Positions 10,756-20,800 of a stretch of DNA of 64,000 nt are shown here, in pieces. The notes beneath the pieces were generated by a model, which saw nothing but the letters and a program-made list of their open reading frames with translations, did no database searches and was not told the DNA's origin. The DNA lies in the NCBI GenBank assembly GCA_003339415.1, contig PDHQ01000034.1:168562-232561 (forward strand). Reading direction: 5' to 3'. The position numbers and the translations under genes were made by a program. The stretch is from Ophiocordyceps camponoti-saundersi (nom. inval.). Its lineage: Eukaryota > Ascomycota > Sordariomycetes > Hypocreales > Ophiocordycipitaceae. How positions within the stretch are numbered: the stretch's first letter is position 1; every line of letters begins with the position of its first letter.

Positions 10756-12164
10756 ATGGCTCAGCGCCTCCTGAAAAACATCTTCGGCGGCGGTGAAGGC
10801 GACGGCGGAAGCGGAAAGCCTCAGGCACCCGAGGCAGCCAAGCAGCGCGACGCCGGTAGGTTTTGGACCAATCCGAAGAGCTTGACCGGGGGACTGATAT
10901 CCCCCATCCGCCGAATCGGAAAGACTTTGCCGACTTCGCCGCCGAGCCCGAACCGGCGCCCGAGGCGGTCCCCAAGCCCATTCCCGGAGCGGCGACGCTC
11001 TCCGCCCCAACCTCGTCGCCCACGGGCCAGCCCTGGACGAAGTGGTACCGGATACAGGATCGTCATTCGATAACCGAATTCAAGGCAGAGGGCGTCATTC
11101 TCGCCGTCGTAGGCCTCATCATCATCCTTCATCTACTTGGCGCGCGCGTCAATCGAGCCAAGGCCAGGGCTTGGATCAGAGCCAATGCGCCCGTTTTGCG
11201 ATCCGAGTTTGCCCTCGTCGGCTTCGGAGGCGTGCCGACGATGGATCGGGAAAATGTCGATGCGGATTCGCTACTGAAGGAAAAGTCGCTCTTTGAATTC
11301 GCCACGTACGCAACCGGTCGTCAAAACGCCGCGTTTTTGGACGTCAAGCTCACGCTGGCTAAGCGCTTCAACCCCATCATGAGCACCGTCGAGGCCGTGG
11401 CGTCGGTCGTTTCGGACCTCTTCGCCCCGCCGACCGACGTCATGGAGGCCGTCCTCTACCCCTTTGACGGCAAGGAAGAGCTGACGGTGCCGATGCTGGC
11501 GGGCGAGGAGGCCCGGGCCGGCGGCAAGGACGGCCGCAGCACGTACGAGGGCTTCGTCTGGGCCATCGTCCACAAGGAGCGGATGCAAAAAGTGCGGGAG
11601 GACCGGTACGACGTGACGCTCACGTCGACCAGAGACAACGCCAAGCTCCCCGGCTGGCTGACGGTGATGAGCGAGAGCCCGGAGATCACGGAGGCGCTCC
11701 TGACCAAAGAGGTGATGGAGGCCGTGGTGGCGGCAGGGGACTGGTTCGAATACCTCATCATCAGCGACCAGCCTACGGAGAAGCCCAAGACGATGGAGGA
11801 GACGGCGGCTCGCAAGCGGCTCTTCCTACGGTACCGTCTCCCCGGCTCCGACGACTACAGCACCCTAGGCCCGTTGCTGGGCTGCTTCGCCCGTCTTCCG
11901 GACCTGCTGGTGCGGTCGGCCCGGTTCCGGCCCGAGGTGATGCGCAAGGTGAAGGCGACGCGGGAGGCCATGGTAGCGCAGCTGAAGAAGGCCCAGGACG
12001 AGGAGCGAAACGAGGAGCGGTTGGCGGACAAGGAGAAGTCGCGCAAGGCGAAACGTGACGCTGAACTCAAGGGTCTGGACGCCAAGGCGCAGAAGAAGTA
12101 TCTGGAGAAGGAGAGGGAGAAGGAGATGCGACGGAGTCAGAAGAAGATGACGATGCGAGGCTGA
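10756..12164 (+). CDS. CCDC47 (PAT10/calumin) family ER membrane protein, DUF1682
   Basis: Exon 1 is 10756-10855 and exon 2 is 10924-12164, joined across a 68-nt intron in phase 1; the product has 446 residues. In animals CCDC47 works with Asterix as the PAT complex, an ER chaperone for multi-pass membrane proteins next to the Sec61 translocon. The sequence shows DFADFA after the intron, one membrane helix at about 88-105 (EGVILAVVGLIIILHLLG), a soluble central domain (LFEFATYATGRQNAAFLDVK; YPFDGKEE; WFEYLIISDQP), and a basic coiled-coil tail rich in Lys/Glu/Arg from about 385 on. Without the intron the first ATG would lead into a different frame, so the splice is required. Confidence 0.88.
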
Positions 12165-12277
12165 GTTGATTCCTTTGTCTGTTGTCATAACCGAAAGGAA
12201 GAGGAAAGGAGAGGAGAGAGAGACGTCTGAGTCCGCCGTCGTCACCGCCACCGTCGATGCCAGTTTTTCATTCCTCT

Positions 12278-12969
12278 TCACGCTTCCTCTTCCGTCTGCA
12301 GCAGACGCTCAACCCTCTGAACCTTTTCCTCAGTCGTTTGTGACTTATCCGTTCTATACGAGTTGCGAAGAAAAAAAAACGACAGTGACCCATCCAATCC
12401 ATCCCCATCCCATCGTCAGTCAAAAATCCTTCACAAGTTCTCCATATGAAAATACATAAAAAAAAGAAGAGTGATCAGTGACGAACCTGGTACCAACTCG
12501 CATAGAAGACTGGACGCGAACGACACCCCGTTGATGGACTATCGTATGAGCTTTGCCGATGACGGCCATGACTTGTTCCCAGCTACCCTCTTTTAAAGAG
12601 TTTCTTCCCTCTTAGCATCTGGTCGATTTCGAAGCTGAAGACGAAGATAAAAGGGTGAAAAAGACGGCCTTACCTACTGTCGTACCAGCTGCGTGCATGG
12701 TATAGCTAAGCCGGCTCATCTTGAGAAGTCGTTGCACGGCTGCGACCTCGGCCGCGACGGAGACGGTACCGGTTCCAATCTATCGTAGCGAAATTGTTAG
12801 AAGGAAAGGGTTTTTTCTTTTCTTTTCGTTTTCATCTCTTCCCATCCGCCTTTGTTTTTTTTGGTGAGGCTTTTTTTTTATATGTGTGCTTGAGTGGGGG
12901 GAAACGTACGGGGATGAGACAGAAGTCGGCGTAGCATGTTGCTGGTACTGGGATGGAGTCGTAATCCAT
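12278..12969 (-). CDS. ECM15: MTH1187/Ecm15 family thiamine-binding-like protein (four small exons)
   Basis: Exons 12969-12910, 12779-12674, 12589-12487 and 12353-12278, with introns of 130, 84 and 133 nt, give 114 residues. All splice sites are GT-AG and the phases agree. The spliced protein contains CYADFCLIPIGTGTVSV, the LSYTMHAAGTTVEGSWEQV block, VRVQSSMRVGTR and TDKSQTTEEKV, which line up with yeast Ecm15 (LHSAGTTIEG..., RVGTRTDK). The family forms a small ferredoxin-like fold; some members bind thiamine or related molecules, and the yeast role is unclear. The exons are too short to stand out as open frames. The last exon ends 113 bp from the stop of the convergent CCDC47 gene. Confidence 0.9.
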
Positions 12970-12985
12970 TGTGAACGGTGAATGG

Positions 12986-13040
<55 letters not shown>

Positions 13041-13525
13041 GATGGCGATGGCGATGGCGACGGCGATGATGACGATGATGATGAAGCCAGAGAAAATAAC
13101 ACTTCACCTATCCGTACAGCATTCCTACCAACTAAGTAGGTAGGTAAGCAGTCGCCTCGAGGAAAGAGCAAGACTCGCTGTATCGATATCTCTGTTGATT
13201 GATTCATAAGCTGATGATGCCGTATCAGTCCGACGCCGCGGACACTGTGCAGTATAATCGGACCGTCTCATACCCCCTTTGCCTCATCCTCATCCTCCTT
13301 CTGCCTCGTCCTCCACTTCCTCCTCCTCCTCGTCTCTCCCCAACCAACCGCTAAGAGATGGTCTATAAAGACGACACACAGCACAGACTCCTTTTTCTCG
13401 TCTTTCTCCCCTCCTTTGAATCCCTAATGATATCCCTCTTGTTCCCCTCCTCTCCTCCCCTCTCAAGGTATCATCATTCCTTCGACCAAAATAAATGAAA
13501 CAGGAGGAAAAAAACGCGAGCGCAG
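12970..13525. other. Intergenic: Ecm15-like promoter with a GAT microsatellite
   Basis: 556 bp. A TGATGA trinucleotide tract with GGC interruptions lies at 12,984-13,083, immediately upstream of the Ecm15-like start. One TATCCGTA octamer is at 13,109-13,116. The remainder is CT-rich and flanks the 3' end of the phosphodiesterase gene. Confidence 0.55.
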
Positions 13526-14671
13526 CTACACGAGGACCAACGCCGAAGTGACCGCCAAGAAAACAGCGGCAAAGACACAGCCACAAGCGCCACGGCCCGC
13601 CGAAGCGGTGACCGGTCCCGGCGCCACAGCCGTCCGACCCGTAACGGACCCGTAACTCAACCCGTTGAGGGAATCGATCGCTTCCAGGGGCCCGGCCACG
13701 TCCCAAAAGTCGACCAGTACAAAGGTTGGCGCCTGACCCCATTGCGTCCGACACTCCTCAAGGTGTTTGCCGAGGGTGCCCTCCGTCGACTGGGAAGGGC
13801 TGTTGACGACCTTGGCCCTGTCCGCGTCGGGCACCATAATGTTGGTGCTGATGCCCACCGACTTGGCCAGGCTCTTGAGCAGGCCCGTGCCGACGTTCTC
13901 GTATTTAAAGTGGTTGACGAGGCCCATGTAGCCGGCTTTCGCCGCCGACGGTGCATCGCCTAGCCTCCGGGGTCGGTCGAGGGTAGTGTTGAACCCGTCG
14001 AGCTGCGTAATCTCGAAAGCCGTCTCAAATACGTGGTCGAACTCGGGTATCAGGTATGGCGCGTTGGGCGCCGCAGCCATGTTGGTGACGAAGGCCACGA
14101 CGCGTGTGCCCTGGCTGATCATAGTCTGCAAGGTGGGCCAAGTAGTCGCCGGAGCCTGGGCAGGAGACCTGTAGGCTATCCGAGCGAGACCCGTCCGCTC
14201 AAAGGCGGCGCCAATCTCTTGGGAAGAGACTGAGTCGGCGTTGACGATTAATAGAGTCACCACGTCGTTGGGGTTGCGACCCATCCAGTCGGCCACGGCC
14301 CTTAGCCAGGTATCGAGCGGCCCGGCGTCAAGGATGCCGCAAGATGAGTGGCAAAGCCGCAGCCGTTCGACGTCGGTCTGCGCCGACTCCACCTTGTGAA
14401 GCTGCGTCTGCAGCAGACGGAGGCCGGCGTCGAGCGCCAGCGTCGCATTCTTGAACTGGTTGCCGGCCGGCGAGTTATTTGTGCTCTTGTCGCGTAGAAA
14501 GGAGCTGTCATGAGCGCCGAGATGCGTCATCTTGTTGTATGCGCGGCTGCAAAGCGCCGGCGAGTTGTTGCAAGCGGCATCGGAGCCGGCCGCAGCGGGC
14601 GTAGCAGCCGCCGTCGCCGCCGTCACGGCAACGCTTGCCACGATGGCGACGACGGCGCGCAACGACGGCAT
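13526..14671 (-). CDS. Secreted PLC-like phosphodiesterase, probably GPI-anchored
   Basis: 381 residues in one exon, taken from the ATG at 14669-14671 because it begins a clear signal peptide (MPSLRAVVAIVASVAV). Upstream in-frame codons continue to 14845 but look like UTR. After a Cys-containing N-terminus comes MTHLGAHDSSFL, the active-site region of PI-PLC-X-type TIM barrels, then a barrel with DVVTLLIVN and FVLVDFWDVAGP strands. The C-terminus is small residues followed by a hydrophobic tail (CVFAAVFLAVTSALVLV) with no basic end, as in GPI-anchor signals. The protein is therefore likely at the cell surface or wall. Substrate unknown; only one of the two catalytic histidines is obvious, so activity is uncertain. 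Confidence 0.8.
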   Translation of the reverse strand: MPSLRAVVAIVASVAVTAATAAATPAAAGSDAACNNSPALCSRAYNKMTHLGAHDSSFLRDKSTNNSPAGNQFKNATLALDAGLRLLQTQLHKVESAQTDVERLRLCHSSCGILDAGPLDTWLRAVADWMGRNPNDVVTLLIVNADSVSSQEIGAAFERTGLARIAYRSPAQAPATTWPTLQTMISQGTRVVAFVTNMAAAPNAPYLIPEFDHVFETAFEITQLDGFNTTLDRPRRLGDAPSAAKAGYMGLVNHFKYENVGTGLLKSLAKSVGISTNIMVPDADRAKVVNSPSQSTEGTLGKHLEECRTQWGQAPTFVLVDFWDVAGPLEAIDSLNGLSYGSVTGRTAVAPGPVTASAGRGACGCVFAAVFLAVTSALVLV

Positions 14672-15363
14672 AATTCTCCGGTGGGGAGGGGAAGGGCGGG
14701 GCGGGAAGCTGACAAGGGGGGGGCCTTTGACTCGCCGTTCCAAGGAAGACGCACTAGAGAGAGGGAGAGATGAAGAAATAGAGAAAGGGGGGGAACGACA
14801 AGTTGACAAGGGGTTCTTTAACTTGCCGTTGCAAGGAAGACGCACTAGAAAGGGAATGATAGGAAGAGAGAACTAACAGGGAGCAGGCAGTAAGAGAGTG
14901 AGAGAGAGAGAGAAAGAGAGAGAGAGAGGGAGAGAATAAAGGAGAGAGAGTGTGTGAGGGGACGAGAGTATGGTGAGAGAAAGTGAGAGTGATAGTGAGA
15001 GCGTAAGAGTGACAAGTATGTATGGAGAAAGACAAGATGAATGAGAGCGGAAATGAAAGATGGGGTGAAAAGGGGGGGAAACAATGGGCCAAGGTTAAAA
15101 GACGACACAAGGGGAAAAAAGGGAGAGTGAGAGATGGCCATATCTTGTCATGCCAAAGGGGAGGGGGGTGTAACCATAGCGTTTGTGCATGCCAGGGGGG
15201 GCGACGGACGAATGAATGAATGGCCCCCTTGTTCCTCTCAACGCTCACTCATGTCTTCAACAAGAGCCATGTCTGACAGATAGAAACCCCTAAAAAAAGA
15301 AAGAAGAAGAAGAAGAAGCGGCTCGGGTCAGCTTATTCGAATGCAAAGGCTCAGCCACACACA

Positions 15364-15398
<35 letters not shown>

Positions 15399-15538
15399 GA
15401 GCTGACGCACGCATTCGTCCTCCACCAACAACAGACCGGACAAGAACAGGTTCCGACTGGAAGAGAAACTCATCCGGCCCCCAAAAACAATCCATTGTAT
15501 GTTGTAGTAGTAAGTAATGCATGGTCTGTATGTACCTT
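14672..15538. other. Intergenic with GA/CT tracts and a duplicated CAAGGAAGACGCACTAGA segment
   Basis: 867 bp holding the 5' flank of the phosphodiesterase gene and the 3' flank of cdc37. At about 14,740-14,757 and 14,833-14,850 the segment CAAGGAAGACGCACTAGA occurs twice, each time preceded by similar words, which suggests a small local duplication. (GA)n-rich DNA fills 14,895-14,950, and a CT tract with CA ends lies at 15,355-15,396. No gene seen. Confidence 0.6.
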
Positions 15539-15669
15539 TCACGACTCGTCGCCGCCGCCGCCGCCGCTCGCCGCCTCCATCGCCTCGAGCTGCTTCTTGC
15601 CCTCATCCGTCGTCGCGTCGATCAACTGCTCTTCCAAGCTGAGAATGTTGGCCTGCCGTCCGCGTCCTT

Positions 15670-15711
<42 letters not shown>

Positions 15712-17157
15712 CTCTCTCGCTCTCTCTCTCTCTCTCTTGTGCAAACACACGCAGGGCGCCGCAGACGAGGGGGAAAAGAACAGAGAACAGAGACACTCCT
15801 GACTTACCTCGCCCAGCAACTCCACCACCTTCTCCGCCTCCTCAACCTCCATCTTACCCAGCACCTTGTTCACCTCGTCCAACGACGCTGACGCTAACGC
15901 CTTTCGCATCTCGGGCCGGAAGCCATCGTAGATCTGACGCGCCCGCTGCACCTCGGGTTCCTCGCCGTCCGCCGGCGGCACCCAGAACTGAATTGCCGTT
16001 CCGGGATCGACGGCGTGCAGCTGAATCTGCGCCACGCCCTCACCCTCCGGGTTCGCCGCCCGCTCCGCCAAAATCTCCCTTGACCGGTTCCTGATCCTCG
16101 TGTACGTGTCTTGCACGTCTCGGTAAAACACCCCCTGTGCCTGGTGGCCCTTTGTCGTAATGCGCTTGAAGAACAGGGCGACTCCGTCCTTGCCCAAGGC
16201 GCGGCAGTACTGCAGCAGCAGCCCCTGATGGACGCACTGCCGACAGCGATCGTCGTCGCGCTCCAAACCCGCATCAAAGGCCAACACCAGGATACCGTCC
16301 GAATCGCGCTCCGTCAGGATGTGCGGATGCTGCGACAAAAAGGCCAGACTGGTTGTGTAATCGTCCGACTTGATCTGCGCAAACTTTTTCGCGTCTGGCG
16401 ACGCTTCGGCCTCTCCCTCGTCGTCCTCCTTGGTTGACGGCGCCGAGCTCGAGGACGAGGCTTGCGGGTTGAGGAGCTCGACCTGCGTCGACTGGCCCTT
16501 GCTAGCCGACTTGTTGACGTGCGAGCTGTCGAAGCCGGTGTGGATATCGGCACTCGTAATCTTCTTGCTGTCCTCCCTCTCAAGCTCGCCAAGCTTGGCA
16601 AGAAGCTCGCTTTGGAGCTTGCGAACCTTGTCCTCGTGCTCCCGGATCTCGTCCATCATGGCGCCGTACCGGTCTTGCGGCTTCTTTTCGTCCAGAGCCT
16701 TATTCACCTGGTCCAGCAGCACCACCATCATCTTAGAGTACGTCGGCTGCTCCTTTACGTCCGCGTGCACTCCCTCAGGCCGCGGCGGAGGCTGATCCTC
16801 CTTGGCGTCTCCGGCAGACTCCATGACGGCCTGGAAGGCTACCTCACCCGGGTTTCGCGTCGCCGCCTCCGAGGCGTGGGCTCTCAGCGCCGCAAGCAGG
16901 CCTGAGATGCGCTTGATCAAGCCATCGTTTATGATGCGCTCGTACTTGAGCGTCTCGATCCGATGCTTCCGCTGCAGCCTTTCCTGGTGGATCTGACCCT
17001 GCTTGGCCCGGATGAAGGATCGCTTATCGACGTTGGGATGCACCTCAATATCGGAATCGTCGCTGAGCTCCAGCGCGTCCTGCGGCATTCGTCAGCGGGC
17101 TGAGGGAACTTGATCAGCGTCGGGGTGACGAACCCATTTGCTGTAGTCGACGGGCAT
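15539..17157 (-). CDS. CDC37: Hsp90 co-chaperone Cdc37
   Basis: Exons 17157-17134, 17079-15808 and 15652-15539 (introns 54 and 155 nt) give 469 residues. Cdc37 hands client kinases to Hsp90. The 8-codon first exon supplies MPVDYSKW, which joins DALELSDDSDIEVHPNV. Ser14 and Ser17 in this segment fit the CK2 site conserved at Ser13/14 of Cdc37. The N-terminal coiled coil follows, then the Hsp90-binding middle domain (FLSQHPHILTERDSDGILVLAFDAGL; HQGLLLQYCRALGKDGVALF) and the C-terminal helical domain (WVPPADGEE; KVLGKMEVEEAEKVVE). The last exon encodes ANILSLEEQLIDATTDEGKK and a glycine run. The second intron contains a long AC/TC microsatellite. Confidence 0.97.
15668..15737. repeat. (CA)n(CT)n compound microsatellite inside cdc37 intron 2
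   Basis: About 20 CA units followed by CT units, lying wholly within the intron at 15653-15807. Visible directly. Confidence 0.95.
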
Positions 17158-17825
17158 CCTTGGCGGCGGCAACGGCGGCGGCGGCGTAAAGGCCTTGCGT
17201 TTGGGTTTCCCGTTCCTCTGTCAAGGCTTTAACTGATCGAGGGCTCAGTAGCCAGGTAAGGAGGTAGACAGTATACATACAAAAGGATTAATCAGCTTCA
17301 AAGTTGAAAAGGTCTACTTACCTATGACCGACCTGATTAATAGGAGTACAGCAGAGTTTTTGAAGCCAAGGTAGTTGTCGTCGTCGCCATCGACCAGTTG
17401 TGGGAACAACAGAGTTCCCGACGAGGTGGGCGGTGATCCGCGGGGTTCCGCACCGTTACGTAACCCACGCACCCCATCTGACCCTTCCACTCCCGAGAAG
17501 GGGGCACTCGGACACGGCATGGTAGAGCGGCCAAGCAGGTGGTGGGTGGTGCTGGGATGTGAGGGCTTGGATTAGGGGAGACTTTGGGCACGCCTCATAA
17601 TCCATTATTAACCTGCATATTACGGATAGACAGTAGGACGGATAGGCAGCACGTAGGTACCTATGTAGGTTCTGGGCATAGGTAGGTAGTTTTCCTAGCA
17701 AAATAGCTCCTCAGCTACTACTGCATGCATACATACATATGTCCCTTCGCCGATATACCGTGATGCATGGCAGGCAAAATATTCGACTGCCCCGACTACC
17801 TGAATACATGGTCCCCCTATAGCCG
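17158..17825. other. Intergenic: cdc37 promoter and mot1 3' flank
   Basis: 668 bp. It has TAGG-type tetranucleotide clusters at 17,655-17,690 and CATA units at 17,725-17,740. One TACGGATA octamer lies at 17,621-17,628. No gene seen. Confidence 0.5.
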
Positions 17826-20800
17826 CTATGCCATCGTCTTCATAAAGTCCTCCAGGTCGAAGCTCTCCTCGTACTGCTTGCTGTCCCAAAGCTCACCCAG
17901 GTTTTCCAGCCAGGCCTTCTTGCCAGGCTGCCGCAGCACGTCGCCCGTCTCGATGTCCACCATGTCCTCCTCCCGACCTTCCATGTCGTTGCGAGGCTTG
18001 TCCGAGATGAGCGAAGGTCCCGAATCGCCGAGATTGAACAGGTCCAGGATCTGGTCCGTGTCCATGGTAGACAGCCCGGCGTTTTGTTGATTCACGACCG
18101 TCGACGCCACATCGATCTTGAACCGCTGCAGGCTGAGAATCTTCTCCTCCAGCGTGCCTCGCGTGATCAGACGGTACACATTCACCACCTTCTTCTGTCC
18201 GATCCGATGCGCGCGGTCCATCGCCTGCAGATCTTTTTGTGGATTCCAGTCGTGCTCGACGAAGATGACCGTATCGGCCCCCGTCAAGTTCAGCCCCAGC
18301 CCTCCGACGCTTGTAGTCAGCAGCAGTACGTCGTACGACGGGTCGCTGTTGAATTTGTTGACAATGTCTTGTCGCTTGTTGGCTTCCACAGAGCCGTCCA
18401 GCCGCAGATGCGACACTGACGGCAACATGTCCTTGAGCACCTTGTTCTGCACCATGTCCAGCATCTCCTTCATCTGGCAAAAGATGAGCGCGCGATGCGG
18501 CTTGATGGGCTGATACAACGGATCGCTCGAATCGCCCTCGTCGCCGCCGATGCCGCAATCCACGAGGAGGTCTCGCAGCGCTGTCAGCTTTGGCGCGTGA
18601 GCCGGGTCCTCGATCGAAGTCCCCTGCTTCTGCAGTATCTTCTGCGTCTCTTCGTACATGGGCCCTCCCGGCTTCATCACCATCGCCGGCGAGTTACACA
18701 GCTTCCGCATGTACTGGAGAGCCTGGAAAATATGCTGCTTCGCATCCTTGTCGTCGCGGCCCGCCTCTGCCTGTAGCTTCTTGCCCTGCTTCTTGGTAAA
18801 GTCCTCAAAGAGCTTCTTTTGCAGGTCGCTCAGGTCGCAGTAGTAATTTTGCAGAATCTTGGGCGGCAGGTCGTTGAGCACCTCCTCTTTGAGCCGCCGC
18901 AGCAGGAAGGGCAGCACTTGCTTGTGTAAGGCCTCGATCGCCAGCGCCCCGGCTTCCTGCTCTTTGGTCGAAGCCTTGCTATAGCGGCTGGCTGCGATGG
19001 GCTTCGCGAACCGATCCAGAAATACCTTCTCCGTACCCAAGAAGCCCGGCATGAGAAAGTCGAACAACGACCAGAGCTCCAGAACGTTATTTTGGATCGG
19101 GGTGCCCGTCAGCATCAACCGGTGGTTGCTCGCGAACCTCTTGACCGCCTGCGTGATCTTTGCCTTGGGGTTCTTGATGAGATGACCCTCATCCAGTACC
19201 ATATAGTTCCAGTTGAGCTGTTCGAGGACGTCCGCGTCGTTGCGGCATACATCATATGACGTCACCACGATGTCCGTCTCACCCAACCTGTGTCTCATGG
19301 CCTTCCTGTCCGCCGGCGGTCCGACGTAAGCAGCGACGCTCAGGAAGGGGGCGTACGTCTTAATCTCCTGCTGCCAATGTCCCGACAGCGTTGGTGGGCA
19401 AACGATGAGCGACGGGAGCGGCCGCACATCCGAAGCCTGCGTCTTGGCAAACTCCTCTTGCCGCTGGTGGTGATCGCTGGCGACGATGCAGATGGTCTGC
19501 AGCGTCTTGCCGAGACCCATGTCGTCGCAGAGGATGCCGTGTAGGTGGTATTTGTTGAGGAAGTTGAGCCAGTTGACGCCATCTTGCTGGTACGAACGCA
19601 GTTCTGCCTTGATGGCGACGGGGATCTTGAACGGCTCCACCTTCTTGGGGTCGAGCAGCTGAGATATAAAGGTCCGTTCCCGGTCTCGCCCTCGGAGAAG
19701 TTCCTGCGAGAGCCCGGGCGGGTCGGGGATCCCGGCCTCGAGGGGCACCAGCTTGACCAGAGTGGCAAATGACGTTGTCGCGATGAGACGGATCTCGTGA
19801 TCGGAATCGCTCATCCGGCCGAGAACCGGGACAATGAGGAATATGACGTAGGGCAAGATAGCATCTCCCATGACGGCGATCAAGTGGTAGATGGCCTCGA
19901 TGACGCCTTGACGGTGGTTGAGGTCCACGGGATTAGTGATGGACGGGAGGACCTTTTCGACGAGCGCCGTCATGCCTTCGACCGTCATGACGCTGCATAT
20001 CGTGGCCAGGCACTTAGCTGCCATGTAGCGGAACACCGAGAGGTCTGAATGCAGGGCCTTGATAACGAGCGGTAGCATCTGCATGACGAAGGGATGGAGG
20101 CTCGCATCTAGAGTCGGCGTCATTGTCCGTATGATTGACATGGCATCGACGATCTCCTGTCCGAGGAGGTTATCGGGATCCCTCGCCTCGGCCGGCAGGT
20201 CTCCCGAAAAGGCCTTGATAAGAGGAGCCTCCATGAAAGTCCGCAGGCTCGGCACCGCCTCGAGGAGTCGCGAGCCGTATGTCTTGGCAAGAATCTCGAG
20301 TGCTTCCTTGGCGCCTCTCCGGGTTACCCGAGCGGCTTTGGCCTCCATCGCCCACTTGGCAGCGTCCGCGTGGTCGACCCTGTCTTCCTCCTTTTGCATC
20401 GAAAGGATACAGTCGGTCTTGCTGGCGTGCACAGGGAACTCGGGGGTTTCGGCCACCTCGACACAGGAGAACTTGACTAGATTGGCCACAACCTTGTCGG
20501 CCGGTCCCTTTCGACCCTTATTGGTGAAAAGCTGGACGAGTCTTGCGATGGTTTCCGACGACCGGCTCTGGAGCAACTGGCTCTCCTCCGTCTTGATCGA
20601 GTCCATGATACCCTTGATCAGTGGGCTGGGTTTCTTAGGCAAAAGTCCCATGGCGACCATTGCGCAGGCCGCACCGGCCTTGATGCGAACGTCGCGCGCG
20701 TCCTTGGCAGCCCTGGCCTCCTCGATGGCCGATACGGCGACTTCTCGAGCCTCGGCCAACTGCGGGCCCGCAATGAGGCGCTGGCCGGGAGACATGAGCT

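Noticed and set aside
12832..13107. Histidine-rich open frame
   Set aside because: The His run is a translation of the GAT/ATC microsatellite; only its last part overlaps the real first exon of the Ecm15-like gene.
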